A stretch of 64,000 nt of DNA. It comes from Sphingobacteriales bacterium 50-39. GTDB lineage: Bacteria > Bacteroidota > Bacteroidia > Chitinophagales > Chitinophagaceae. This document shows positions 54,703-63,391 of the stretch, in pieces. The notes under the pieces were generated by a model. The model did not search any database, was not told the origin of the DNA, and was given only the letters and a program-made list of their open reading frames with translations. The DNA is taken from positions 62,001-126,000 of the forward strand of contig MKTZ01000005.1 in NCBI GenBank assembly GCA_001898505.1, in the 5' to 3' direction. The position numbers and the translations under genes were made by a program. Numbering within the stretch: position 1 is the first letter of the stretch; every line of letters begins with the position of its first letter.

Positions 54703-55509
54703 ATGAATAACGAAAAAAGTTCGCCGGCCCCCGGGCGAGCACTCCCGGAACACACCATTGGCAATACCGTTTTCGTAGTAGATGTGGCGAAGGCTGAGCT
54801 GCGAAAAAAGACGAATTACCGCAAACGAATATCATTCCACGATATGGACTATGAAGGCACGCATTATTCGTTGTGGTACGATGACAAGCAAACACAACTG
54901 GCAAAATACAAAGTACCAAATATGGTCAGGCTCGACCCGGAAGGAATGGCCTTAAAGTATAACAAAACGTTTTGGGAATTGGAAGGAAAGACAGATTTCG
55001 AAGTGATCGTCGACCAGGCTTTTTATAAGGAAAGAATAGGGGGCAGGCAGCCAACCATCCAGATCGGCGAACACAAATACTATGTAGACTTTCACTGGGG
55101 AATGCTTCGGCCGCATATCGACCATGACAAGCAAATAAAGCATTGGCCGCAGGACCTGGTATTCGATGAGCTTGAAAGTATCAACCACGACACAGCCTAC
55201 CAGTTCTTCTTCGATGCTAAAAAACAGTCCGTATTTGAGTTCGATGAGGACATCCTTTTGATCCCGCCGGATATATTTCTGGTAACCATCCCTGCTGAAG
55301 AGAAACTTGACCCGTTCGCCTACGCCCGAAAATGGAACGAGCCAGTTGAGCAATACCTGATGAAAAACCCGCCTCAGCGGCATTTCGAAGCAAGCCTCGT
55401 CCCGGCTGGCCAAACCTTTCTGAAGGACATGGTAGAAGAAAACCGGAAGAGGTTTAAGGAGGATGATGGCATGAACCCAAATGATGATAAAGCAAAAAAG
55501 AAAAAGTGA
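54703..55509 (+). CDS. Repeat protein A flanking traF (two units)
   Basis: The 268-residue protein consists of two copies of a unit of about 110 residues: one starting HTIGNTVFVVDVAKAELRKK and one starting PTIQIGEHKYYVDFHWGMLR. Each unit ends in an LDP-G-A or LDPFAYA motif (VRLDPEGMALKYN; KLDPFAYARKWN). A basic tail follows. It is related to the 55831-56886 protein, which has three units. I recognise no named family. It is probably cytosolic and is linked to traF, whose start overlaps its stop. Confidence 0.65.
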   Translation: MNNEKSSPAPGRALPEHTIGNTVFVVDVAKAELRKKTNYRKRISFHDMDYEGTHYSLWYDDKQTQLAKYKVPNMVRLDPEGMALKYNKTFWELEGKTDFEVIVDQAFYKERIGGRQPTIQIGEHKYYVDFHWGMLRPHIDHDKQIKHWPQDLVFDELESINHDTAYQFFFDAKKQSVFEFDEDILLIPPDIFLVTIPAEEKLDPFAYARKWNEPVEQYLMKNPPQRHFEASLVPAGQTFLKDMVEENRKRFKEDDGMNPNDDKAKKKK

Positions 55510-55820
55510 TGGAAAACAGCGTCTATTCTGTGAATAAGGGGATCAATGTCAGTATTGAATTCAAGGGCCTGAAAGCCCAATATATCTGGTACCTGGGCGG
55601 AGGGATCGTCGGGTTGTTAATCCTCTTTGCGGCACTTTATATCGCCGGCGTCAATAATTACATCTGTCTCGGGATCATTCTCATAGCGGGTACGGGCGTC
55701 GTAACCTATGTTTATAAGCTCAGCCATAAATATGGCGAATATGGGTTGATGAAAAAAGCGGCCCGGAAAAAGGTCCCGTCCGTGATTCGGAGTAGTAGCC
55801 GTAAGCCATTTCAATTATAA
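55509..55820 (+). CDS. traF: TraF-type conjugative transposon protein (DUF4133)
   Basis: The 103-residue protein starts at an ATG overlapping the previous stop by one base. It has the DUF4133/TraF hallmarks YSVNKGINVSIEFKGLKAQY, two membrane helices (WYLGGGIVGLLILFAALYIA, YICLGIILIAGTGVVTYV) and HKYGEYGLMKKAA. It is a VirB3-like inner-membrane part of the transfer machine. It lies between two paralogous repeat proteins. Confidence 0.9.
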   Translation: MENSVYSVNKGINVSIEFKGLKAQYIWYLGGGIVGLLILFAALYIAGVNNYICLGIILIAGTGVVTYVYKLSHKYGEYGLMKKAARKKVPSVIRSSSRKPFQL

Positions 55821-55830
55821 AAAGAACAGT

Positions 55831-56886
55831 ATGCCAAGTCAATTACCAACTATAGATTTAGCAGGGACGGAATTCTTTGTGGATGTAGCCCTGAAGCAAT
55901 TCCGGCAGGCGGGCGACCCGTTGAACACGATACAATTTAACGATATACAACGACGGGTGGACGCAAGCTTCATCCTGGCCTATGATATCAAGTCGAAAGG
56001 TTTGTACCCATGGGAAAATGCTTCGAAGCCTTATCCCCCGCATGTCATTGAAATTGATGTACCCGCACCGCATGTTTTAGACCCCGTCGCTTTTGAACCA
56101 ATTCACCGCGGCCATCCGCGGCCCACCTTTTGGATCGGCGAAACAGCTTTTGAAGTGGATGTATTCAACATGGAGCTCATTGAAAAAGATGACCCGGGCA
56201 ATAAGATCCGCTTTGGCTGGATGGATGATCATGGGGACTATTACGAATTCCCCTTTGACAGGAAAGATAAAACCATGTCTTTTCTACAATCGGATGACCG
56301 GGTTTTCGTCCGCGTGCCCCAGATGACGCAGCTTGATCCCGTTGGGATGGCAAACAAGCACGGATTAGCTGTCCATTACGTACTCGGCAAGACGGATTTC
56401 GAACTGATGGTCGATCAAACACTGTTGGCGCGCCGAAAAAATGGCGAGCTGCCAACCCTGAGGATTGGAGATACTGAACTGGTGGTGGATATTCCCAGGG
56501 ACGGCCTGAGGGAAAAAGGCAGCACGGCTGTAGTGGTCGACTTTGGCAGGTTGAGGGCCCACGAAGATGACGTACTCTCTCCTTTCTATTTCGATACCAA
56601 AACAGCACGAGCCTGGGAGCCGCCTGCAGGCTTGCTGTCCATCCCCGACAGTATTGTCATGGCTAAAATTCCCCCGGAAGAAGCCCTTGATCCTTATGGG
56701 TATGCCATTGAGCATCATGTTAGCCAATATGGCATCCTAAAGCTGCACCCGCCATTGCTTCATTTCAGGGCGGAAGTATATGATATAAGCCAGTCCGGGC
56801 TCCCGAAACTGGTCCAGGCAAACCGCCTGTCGTTCAACGCCCCCGAAAAAGAAGGAGAACCTCTAACCAACGGCAAAAGAATATAA
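55831..56886 (+). CDS. Repeat protein B flanking traF (three units)
   Basis: The 351-residue protein has three units of the same kind as the 54703 protein. They start PTIDLAGTEFFVDVALKQFR, PTFWIGETAFEVDVFNMELI and PTLRIGDTELVVDIPRDGLR. Each has an LDP motif near its end (VLDPVAFEP, QLDPVGMANKHG, ALDPYGYAIEHH). The section LGKTDFELMVDQTLLARRKN matches EGKTDFEVIVDQAFYKERIG of protein A. It has no signal peptide. It ends five bases before traG. Its function is unknown. Confidence 0.65.
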   Translation: MPSQLPTIDLAGTEFFVDVALKQFRQAGDPLNTIQFNDIQRRVDASFILAYDIKSKGLYPWENASKPYPPHVIEIDVPAPHVLDPVAFEPIHRGHPRPTFWIGETAFEVDVFNMELIEKDDPGNKIRFGWMDDHGDYYEFPFDRKDKTMSFLQSDDRVFVRVPQMTQLDPVGMANKHGLAVHYVLGKTDFELMVDQTLLARRKNGELPTLRIGDTELVVDIPRDGLREKGSTAVVVDFGRLRAHEDDVLSPFYFDTKTARAWEPPAGLLSIPDSIVMAKIPPEEALDPYGYAIEHHVSQYGILKLHPPLLHFRAEVYDISQSGLPKLVQANRLSFNAPEKEGEPLTNGKRI

Positions 56887-56891
56887 CAACT

Positions 56892-59348
56892 ATGCAAAGA
56901 GAACTCAAAGATATATTACCCATACTCGGTATCGAGGACGACTGCATCCTGTCAAAACAAGGAGACTATACAGTCTGTTACAAGGTCGTTAAGCCTGAAA
57001 TCTTTTCGTTATCAGGTGATGAGTTTGAAGCCCTCCACCAGGCGTTCATACGGGCGCTGAAAGTCCTTCCCAAAAACAGCATATTTACCATGCAGGACTG
57101 GTTTACGACCATGAAATACCAGGCTGATTTTGAAAAGGCCGGCGACAGCTTTTTTGGCAGGGCAAGCGAGCGGTTTTTCAATGAACGGCCCTACCTGGAC
57201 CATACCTGTTATATATTTCTTACCAAAAAGCCGGCAGGAAGAAAAATGGTGACTTCCGCCGTCTCCAGCCTCCTTCGAAGGTCTATCATACCTGCTGAAC
57301 CCATGAATGAACATGCGGTACAGGATTTTCTGGATGCTTGCGGGCAGTTCAGCCGGATTTTGCAAGACAGCGGCCTTGTCAAAATGCAACGCTTGACAAA
57401 GGCGCAAATCATGAGTGGAAAATCGACCGCGGGTGTCATGGAACAATACTGCAGCCTCAGTTCCGAAAGGGCATACGCGGCCAGGGACCTTGCGTTCGGC
57501 AATGACTTCAAAATAGGCGATAATTACTGCCAGCTCTTTACCCTTGGGGATGCAGAGGACATGCCGGCATTGGTAGGCCCAAGGATCACCTACGATAAAT
57601 ATTCGACAGACCGTACAAAATTCAGCACAGGATTTGCCTCGGTGCTCGGCCAATTGCTACCCTGTAACCACCTGTTCAGCCAATATATCTTTATTGACGA
57701 TGCGCAGCAAACGTTGAAAAAGTTAGAAAGCCGCAGGCTCCGCCTACAATCTTTATCGGGCTATTCCCGCCAAAATGCGATCAGCCATGATGCCGTTAAC
57801 AGTTTCCTGAATGAAGCCATCGGCGACCAGCGCCAGCCAGTAAAAGCCCATTTCAATATCCTTGCCTGGACGGATAGCAAAGACCAGGTAAAGGACATCC
57901 GCAACATGATCTCCAGCGCCCTGGCGCAGATTGAGGCAACGCCAAGGCAGGAAACCGCTGGTGCCTCACAAATATGGTGGGCGGGCATACCGGGCAATGC
58001 TGCTGAGTTCCCCGTGAATGAAACCTTTGACACCTTTCTCGAACAGGCAACCTGCCTTTTCAACATGGAGTCGGGTTACCGGGACTCTCCCAGCCCGTTC
58101 GGCATCCGGCTGGTGGACCGGACTACCGGCCATCCGCTGCATGTAGACATCAGCGACGAACCCATGCGTAGGGGCATCATAAGCAACCGCAATAAAGCCG
58201 TATTCGGCGGGAGTGGCTCAGGGAAATCTGTATGCATGAACCACCTCATGCGCAGTTACTTTGAACAGGGCGCCCATTGCCTCATCGTTGACGTAGGGGG
58301 TTCCTACAAAGGGCTCTGTGACCTTCTTGGCGGGTATTATTTCACCTACGAAGAAAAGAAACCCATCCGGTTCAATCCATTCTACATTGCGGAAGGCGAT
58401 ACCCTCGACACGGAAAAAAAAGAAAGCATTAAAACGTTGCTGCTGGCTTTGTGGAAAAAGGACGACGAGCAATTCAGGCGCTCCGAATATGTTGCCTTAT
58501 CAAATGCCCTTACGCATTACTTCGAGTATCTCTCGAAGAACCCGGATATCTTCCCCGGCTTTAATTCGTTCTACGAGTTCCTGCAGACGTCTTTTGTAAG
58601 TATATTAAAAACGGATAACGTCAAAGAGAAAGACTTTGATGTCGATAACTTCCTGTATGTGCTGCGCCCTTATTATTCTGGCGGAGAGTTTGACTATCTC
58701 CTGAACGCATCGGAAAACCTGGATGTCCTGCAACAAAGATTTATTGTCTTCGAACTCGACAACGTGAAAGATCATCCCATACTGTTTCCCGTAGTTACCC
58801 TCATTATTATGGAACTGTTCATCAGCAAGATGCGAAAGTTAAAAGGCGTTCGTAAAGTAATCACGATAGAGGAGGCCTGGAAGGCCATTGCGAAGGCAGG
58901 CATGGCGGAATTCATCAAGTACCTGTACAAGACTGTCCGAAAATTCTTTGGGGAAGCGATTGTGGTCACCCAGGAAGTGGATGACATCATTAGTTCACCC
59001 ATCATCAAAGAAGCCATCCTCAACAATGCAGACTGCAAAATACTGCTGGATATGCGCAAGTTCCAGAACAAATTCGATGCCTTGCAGGCCACGCTGGGTA
59101 TGACGGACAAAGGAAAGGCGCTGGTGCTGTCCCTGAACAGGGCAAATGACCCAACCAGGAAATACCGGGAGATGTACATTGACTTAGGGGGTATGGAAAT
59201 GAAGGTGTATGGATTTGAGCCCTCCCCCGAGGAATATTATGCCTACACCACAGAGGAAAAAGAAAAAATGAAAGTCATGGAATATGCGGCGAGATATGGC
59301 AGCATCCGAAAGGGTATTCAAATGCTTGTGCAGGATTTACGGAAATAA
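56892..59348 (+). CDS. traG: TraG-type VirB4-like conjugation ATPase
   Basis: The 818-residue protein is the main ATPase of the mating apparatus. Its N-terminal part (about 1-400) is typical of TraG (DILPILGIEDDCILSKQGDY, FTMQDWFTTMKYQADFEKAG). Walker A is GGSGSGKS with Lys445, Walker B is VITIEEAWKAIAKAG, and motifs VVTQEVDDIISSPIIKEAIL and NADCKILLDMRKF follow. It acts at the inner membrane, powering assembly of the channel. It looks intact. Confidence 0.93.
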   Translation: MQRELKDILPILGIEDDCILSKQGDYTVCYKVVKPEIFSLSGDEFEALHQAFIRALKVLPKNSIFTMQDWFTTMKYQADFEKAGDSFFGRASERFFNERPYLDHTCYIFLTKKPAGRKMVTSAVSSLLRRSIIPAEPMNEHAVQDFLDACGQFSRILQDSGLVKMQRLTKAQIMSGKSTAGVMEQYCSLSSERAYAARDLAFGNDFKIGDNYCQLFTLGDAEDMPALVGPRITYDKYSTDRTKFSTGFASVLGQLLPCNHLFSQYIFIDDAQQTLKKLESRRLRLQSLSGYSRQNAISHDAVNSFLNEAIGDQRQPVKAHFNILAWTDSKDQVKDIRNMISSALAQIEATPRQETAGASQIWWAGIPGNAAEFPVNETFDTFLEQATCLFNMESGYRDSPSPFGIRLVDRTTGHPLHVDISDEPMRRGIISNRNKAVFGGSGSGKSVCMNHLMRSYFEQGAHCLIVDVGGSYKGLCDLLGGYYFTYEEKKPIRFNPFYIAEGDTLDTEKKESIKTLLLALWKKDDEQFRRSEYVALSNALTHYFEYLSKNPDIFPGFNSFYEFLQTSFVSILKTDNVKEKDFDVDNFLYVLRPYYSGGEFDYLLNASENLDVLQQRFIVFELDNVKDHPILFPVVTLIIMELFISKMRKLKGVRKVITIEEAWKAIAKAGMAEFIKYLYKTVRKFFGEAIVVTQEVDDIISSPIIKEAILNNADCKILLDMRKFQNKFDALQATLGMTDKGKALVLSLNRANDPTRKYREMYIDLGGMEMKVYGFEPSPEEYYAYTTEEKEKMKVMEYAARYGSIRKGIQMLVQDLRK

Positions 59349-59376
59349 ACTTTTTTCAAACAAAAATTTAAACATT

Positions 59377-59778
59377 ATGCGATTGAATCAAATTAAACCC
59401 ATGTTACGAAAGATCTGGCTTTTCGCCTGCGCAAGGACTGTGCAATATTTTGGCGTAACCTCCATGATGCTGTCTGCCTATAGCAGGTCCTATGAAGAGT
59501 ACCCCTGGAAGGTAACTGAAACCATCCGTTTTCAATGCCTGAGTATGCTCTCCGGGCTCTACCTGGTAGAACATTCTATCACAAAGCAAAACCGCATGCC
59601 TGACGGCCAGTTAAAAACCGAAGTAGAAAGCAGGAAGGAATGGAGAGCAACCTTTACCAGTTGCGGTAATGTGCTTACAGGGCTGGGGAAGGATTGGGAT
59701 AATGTCATCGCCTTTTATCCCGAAAAGATGAAGATTCTTCTTGAAGGGGTTGACTACGATGTAAAATTATCCGTATGA
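59377..59778 (+). CDS. Hypothetical tra-operon protein
   Basis: From the ATG at 59377 the protein has 133 residues (the open frame begins at 59284 inside traG). It has one weakly hydrophobic helix (LFACARTVQYFGVTSMMLSA) and a helical body with FRQCLSMLSG-like text. It overlaps the next gene by four bases. I recognise no family. Confidence 0.55.
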   Translation: MRLNQIKPMLRKIWLFACARTVQYFGVTSMMLSAYSRSYEEYPWKVTETIRFQCLSMLSGLYLVEHSITKQNRMPDGQLKTEVESRKEWRATFTSCGNVLTGLGKDWDNVIAFYPEKMKILLEGVDYDVKLSV

Positions 59779-60446
59779 AAAAGATCGTCATTTGTTTGTG
59801 TAGTGCATTGTTTTTAGCAGGCTGGGGGCAGCAGGCAAAAGCACAGGACCCTACAGAAATTATCAAGGAAGGTGTCAAGAAGGTCATTCGTGCCGTAGAC
59901 CTGCAAATACAACGTATCCAGACAAAAACGATCTGGCTGCAAGAAGCCCAAAAGACCCTGGAAAATGCCATGCAGAAATTGCACCTGGATGAAATAACCG
60001 ATTGGGTGCAAAAACAGAAAGACCTGTACAGTGAATATTTCGATGAACTCTGGAAAGTAAAAACATTCATCGCCTATTACGACCGCATCAAAGAAGTAAC
60101 GGCGAGGCAGATCGACCTGGTAAATGCTTATAAGAGCGCCTGGGCATTGTTAAAAAACGACAAGCATTTTACGGCGGCTGAGCTGGAACATATGCAGGAC
60201 GTATATGCTGGTATCATTGATGAAAGCATCAGGAATCTTGACCAGGTAGTGCTTATCATCAAGTCGTTTGACACCCAGATGTCAGATGCAGACCGTCTTG
60301 CTATCATCAACCGCGCGGCTGACCGGATTGAAGCGAATTACACGGATCTCAACCGGTTTAATAACCAAAATGCCCTGCTCAGCCTTCAGCGCGCCCAGGA
60401 TGAAGACGATGCAGAACTGGTAAAGAAGATGTATGGCCTTGAATAG
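59775..60446 (+). CDS. Exported helical transfer protein (TraI-like)
   Basis: The 223-residue protein has a signal peptide ending near QQAKAQ (residue 23), then an all-helical periplasmic part: VKKVIRAVDLQIQRIQTKTI, WLQEAQKTLENAMQKLHL, and an end FNNQNALLSLQRAQDEDDAE. It resembles the protein annotated TraI in some Sphingobacteriales elements, which is not the relaxase TraI of other systems. It is paralogous to 61538-62173, which shares the ending FNNQ, SLL-S-QRA, DDA and K-YG. It overlaps the next gene by 14 bases. Confidence 0.7.
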   Translation: MKKIVICLCSALFLAGWGQQAKAQDPTEIIKEGVKKVIRAVDLQIQRIQTKTIWLQEAQKTLENAMQKLHLDEITDWVQKQKDLYSEYFDELWKVKTFIAYYDRIKEVTARQIDLVNAYKSAWALLKNDKHFTAAELEHMQDVYAGIIDESIRNLDQVVLIIKSFDTQMSDADRLAIINRAADRIEANYTDLNRFNNQNALLSLQRAQDEDDAELVKKMYGLE

Positions 60447-60888
60447 AGACATATTGGACATAGCGGTAGTAAAGCAGGCCAAGGAGAACCTGTACTGGCT
60501 GGCGGCAAAAAAATTCACGGAAAAGAACCTCCGTTTCCCTGGAAAAAAGGGCTGGCTGGAAGACAATATTACCCGGAAATACCAGGAAGCCCTCGCAGGC
60601 ATCCGTGTACACCCTGTCAGCCGCGAGTTCAGCCAGGAAATTACGGGCTTCTTTAACAACGAGGACCTGGTCCATTTTGTGTTTCGTTACCGGGTTGATC
60701 CGCCTGGAAACAACCTTCAGTTAGTATGCCTCACGGCACGGCTGGGTGAAAACAGGAAAATGTTTTTAACGCCAACCATTTTCGACCTCCCTACGGCAAA
60801 TGAGATCTATGGCACGCTGGCAGGGGAAAGAGTTGAAAAGAATGAAAAAGAATATAATACGAAAGAATTATTAAGAATGCATTTATGA
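60433..60888 (+). CDS. Hypothetical tra-operon protein
   Basis: The 151-residue protein appears soluble (ILDIAVVKQAKENLYWLAAK, KFTEKNLRFPGKKGW, VHFVFRYRVDPPGNNLQLVC). It has no signal peptide. It starts inside the end of the TraI-like gene and its stop overlaps the next start. I recognise no family. Confidence 0.55.
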   Translation: MALNRDILDIAVVKQAKENLYWLAAKKFTEKNLRFPGKKGWLEDNITRKYQEALAGIRVHPVSREFSQEITGFFNNEDLVHFVFRYRVDPPGNNLQLVCLTARLGENRKMFLTPTIFDLPTANEIYGTLAGERVEKNEKEYNTKELLRMHL

Positions 60889-61532
60889 AGAAGGAAGTCA
60901 TCATTATAACATTTTTTTTCGCCGCTTTCACCCTGCGGCTGCAGGCGCAGACTTTCAACGAGTGGTTCAGGCAGAATAAAACCCAACTAAAATACCTCGG
61001 CCAGCAGATCGCAGCGCTGGAGGCATATGCTTCCGCAGTGGAAAAAGGGTATGCGATTGTAAAAACAGGCACGGACATTATCGGGAATATGAAACGGGGC
61101 GACTTGTCATTGCACAGCAATTATTTTGCCTCGCTGATGACGGTGAAGCCCGGTGTGCTCGCTTATACAGGCACCTTGAATGCGCAGTGGGCAAGAGACC
61201 AGGTGTACCAGCTGGCAACCAGCACAAAAACGGAAGCAGGTGTATCTGGCGTATGCTCCGCATCCGAACTGCAAAAAATTCAAACCTTTTTCGCTGCTCT
61301 TATTACAGCAACCGATGAAACCTGGGCAACATTTTCAGCAATAAACAGTGGCGGTAACTTTCAGATGACCGATGGGCAGCGCATTGACCGGTCGGAAGCG
61401 CTTGCCCGTACGCTATCTGAGCAATACCGGGCTGCGCTGACGTACAGCCAGGCGGTGCATAGTATTTGCCGGGGGCGTTTACAGGAACTATTTGATGCCA
61501 TGAGCGGTGAAAATCTTATTAACGACAAATAA
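60885..61532 (+). CDS. Exported hypothetical transfer protein
   Basis: The 215-residue protein has a signal peptide ending near LRLQAQ (residue 22) and an all-helical body: FNEWFRQNKTQLKYLGQQIA, ALEAYASAVEKGYAIVKTGT, DIIGNMKRGDLSLHSNYFAS. The last part resembles YKIIEGGYTAIRDLSHGNFD of the next gene, so the two are distantly related. Two cysteines (SGVCSAS, HSICRG) may form a disulfide. It is likely periplasmic. Confidence 0.6.
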   Translation: MKKEVIIITFFFAAFTLRLQAQTFNEWFRQNKTQLKYLGQQIAALEAYASAVEKGYAIVKTGTDIIGNMKRGDLSLHSNYFASLMTVKPGVLAYTGTLNAQWARDQVYQLATSTKTEAGVSGVCSASELQKIQTFFAALITATDETWATFSAINSGGNFQMTDGQRIDRSEALARTLSEQYRAALTYSQAVHSICRGRLQELFDAMSGENLINDK

Positions 61533-61537
61533 GCGGT

Positions 61538-62173
61538 ATGAAAAAATGTCTTTGGATAATCCTGATCTGCTCCTGCTGCCTGGCAGCGGAACGTAGCTAC
61601 GCCCAATCGTTTGAAGCGCAGCAGTTGTTGCTGGATTGGGAAAAATTGACCCAATTGAAGAAGATACTCTCCGACATGTATGAAGGTTACAAGATCATTG
61701 AGGGCGGCTATACCGCTATCAGGGACCTTTCCCATGGCAATTTCGACTTGCATAAAGCCTTCCTGGACGGGTTGCTGGCTGTTAGCCCTGCTGTGCGTAA
61801 TTATTACAAGGTCGCAGAGATCATCAGCTATCAACTGGCCATCGTAAAAGAATATAAACAGGCTTATAGCGCATTTCACTCCAGCGGAGCCTTCTCGCCC
61901 AATGAGCTCTTGTATCTGAGCCAGGTCTACAGCCGCCTGTTTGATCAGAGTGTTCAAACGCTGAACACCCTGATCAACGTGCTCACCGATGGCTCCATGC
62001 GGGCTTCGGATGATGAGCGGCTTCGACAGATCGACTTTCTTCACAAGGATATGCTCGGTAAACTGACCTTTCTGCGCCAATTCAATAACCAGGCGTCGCT
62101 CTTATCCACACAACGCGCAGTTGACATGGACGATGCAACATTTATCGAAAAACTCTACGGTATAAAACACTAA
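61538..62173 (+). CDS. Exported helical transfer protein, TraI-like paralogue
   Basis: The 211-residue protein has a signal peptide ending near RSYAQS and a helical body (LLLDWEKLTQLKKILSDMYE, GYKIIEGGYTAIRDLSHGNF). Its ending, LTFLRQFNNQASLLSTQRAV followed by DMDDATFIEKLYGIKH, matches that of 59775-60446. It probably arose by duplication within the operon. TraJ follows after 12 bases. Confidence 0.68.
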   Translation: MKKCLWIILICSCCLAAERSYAQSFEAQQLLLDWEKLTQLKKILSDMYEGYKIIEGGYTAIRDLSHGNFDLHKAFLDGLLAVSPAVRNYYKVAEIISYQLAIVKEYKQAYSAFHSSGAFSPNELLYLSQVYSRLFDQSVQTLNTLINVLTDGSMRASDDERLRQIDFLHKDMLGKLTFLRQFNNQASLLSTQRAVDMDDATFIEKLYGIKH

Positions 62174-62185
62174 CCAGTCAATGAT

Positions 62186-63379
62186 ATGAAACGATATGTA
62201 AAATGCATCCCCTGGATGCTACCGGGGATCCTATTGCCTGCCCTTGCCCACGCACAGGGTGGGATCGCCAACGACCTGAAAGGCATGCAGGGTGTGCTCA
62301 AGACACTATATGACCAAATGATCCCGCAATGTGCGGCGCTAATTGACGTTGGCCGCGGGCTCGCCGGGTTCGCAGCCATTTGGTACATAGGGGCAAGGGT
62401 ATGGCGCCACATAGCCAATGCGGAACCGGTAGATTTTTACCCTCTGTTTCGCCCTTTTGTTATCGCGCTGATAGTCGGATTGTTTCCTGCTGTGATCGGC
62501 CTGATGAATGATGTCATGAGCCCTACGGTGACCGGGACGGAAAAAATGGTGCAGAACTCCGACCAGGCAGTAGCCGTCCTTTTGAAAGCTAAAGAGGATG
62601 CAGTAAAGCAGACCGACCAATACCAGTGGTTCGTCGGACCGACAGGGAGTGGTGACGAGGAGCTTTGGGAGAAATACTCAGGGGATGCCAGCACTGGTAC
62701 ATGGTCCGGCATCACGAATCCTTTTAAGTTCGCTATGGCCAAGCTCAGTTACAACTTCCGGAACGAGGTAAAGCTGGCACTTAGCGAAATTTTGCAGGTA
62801 TTATACCAAGCTGCCGCCTTGTGCATCAACACGCTCAGGACATTCAATCTGATCATTCTCGCCATATTGGGCCCAATTGTGTTCGGGCTGTCGGTATTCG
62901 ATGGGTTTCAGCATACCCTCCGGGCCTGGATTGCCCGGTACATGAACGTCTTTCTCTGGCTCCCCGTTGCCAACATCTTCGGCGCCGTCATTGGCAATAT
63001 TCAGGAGAACATGCTGAAACTCGATCTCGCCCAGATACAGGCGCGGGGCGATACGTATTTCAGCGCTACCGATGCAGGGTACCTGATCTTCCTGGTGATC
63101 GGGATCGTGGGTTATTTCACCGTTCCGACGATCGCGGGGCATATCGTAGAAGTGGGCGGCCATGGTGCATTGGTAGAAAAGGTCACCAAGATGTCCAAGA
63201 GCACCTCCGGCACTGCAGCTACCGCCGCAGGCACCGCTACGGGCGGCATCTTGTCACGCGCAGGGCAAGGCGCACAAAATCTTCTCCGCGCGCCATCAGA
63301 CATTGTACGAGGGTACAGGGAAGGCGGCAACGCCAATAAAAGCCAGCACCGGCACGACAAACTCAGTGGAAAAAAATAA
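62186..63379 (+). CDS. traJ: TraJ-type conjugative transposon membrane protein
   Basis: The 397-residue protein has a signal-like N-terminus and several membrane helices, with the TraJ text LKGMQGVLKTLYDQMIPQCA, DVGRGLAGFAAIWYIGARVW, EPVDFYPLFRPFVIALIVGL and IVFGLSVFDGFQHTLRAWIA. It ends in a Gly/Ala-rich, basic tail. It corresponds to the VirB6-like channel part of the apparatus and precedes traK, as in CTnDOT. Confidence 0.92.
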   Translation: MKRYVKCIPWMLPGILLPALAHAQGGIANDLKGMQGVLKTLYDQMIPQCAALIDVGRGLAGFAAIWYIGARVWRHIANAEPVDFYPLFRPFVIALIVGLFPAVIGLMNDVMSPTVTGTEKMVQNSDQAVAVLLKAKEDAVKQTDQYQWFVGPTGSGDEELWEKYSGDASTGTWSGITNPFKFAMAKLSYNFRNEVKLALSEILQVLYQAAALCINTLRTFNLIILAILGPIVFGLSVFDGFQHTLRAWIARYMNVFLWLPVANIFGAVIGNIQENMLKLDLAQIQARGDTYFSATDAGYLIFLVIGIVGYFTVPTIAGHIVEVGGHGALVEKVTKMSKSTSGTAATAAGTATGGILSRAGQGAQNLLRAPSDIVRGYREGGNANKSQHRHDKLSGKK

Positions 63380-63391
63380 TTGACCAAACCT

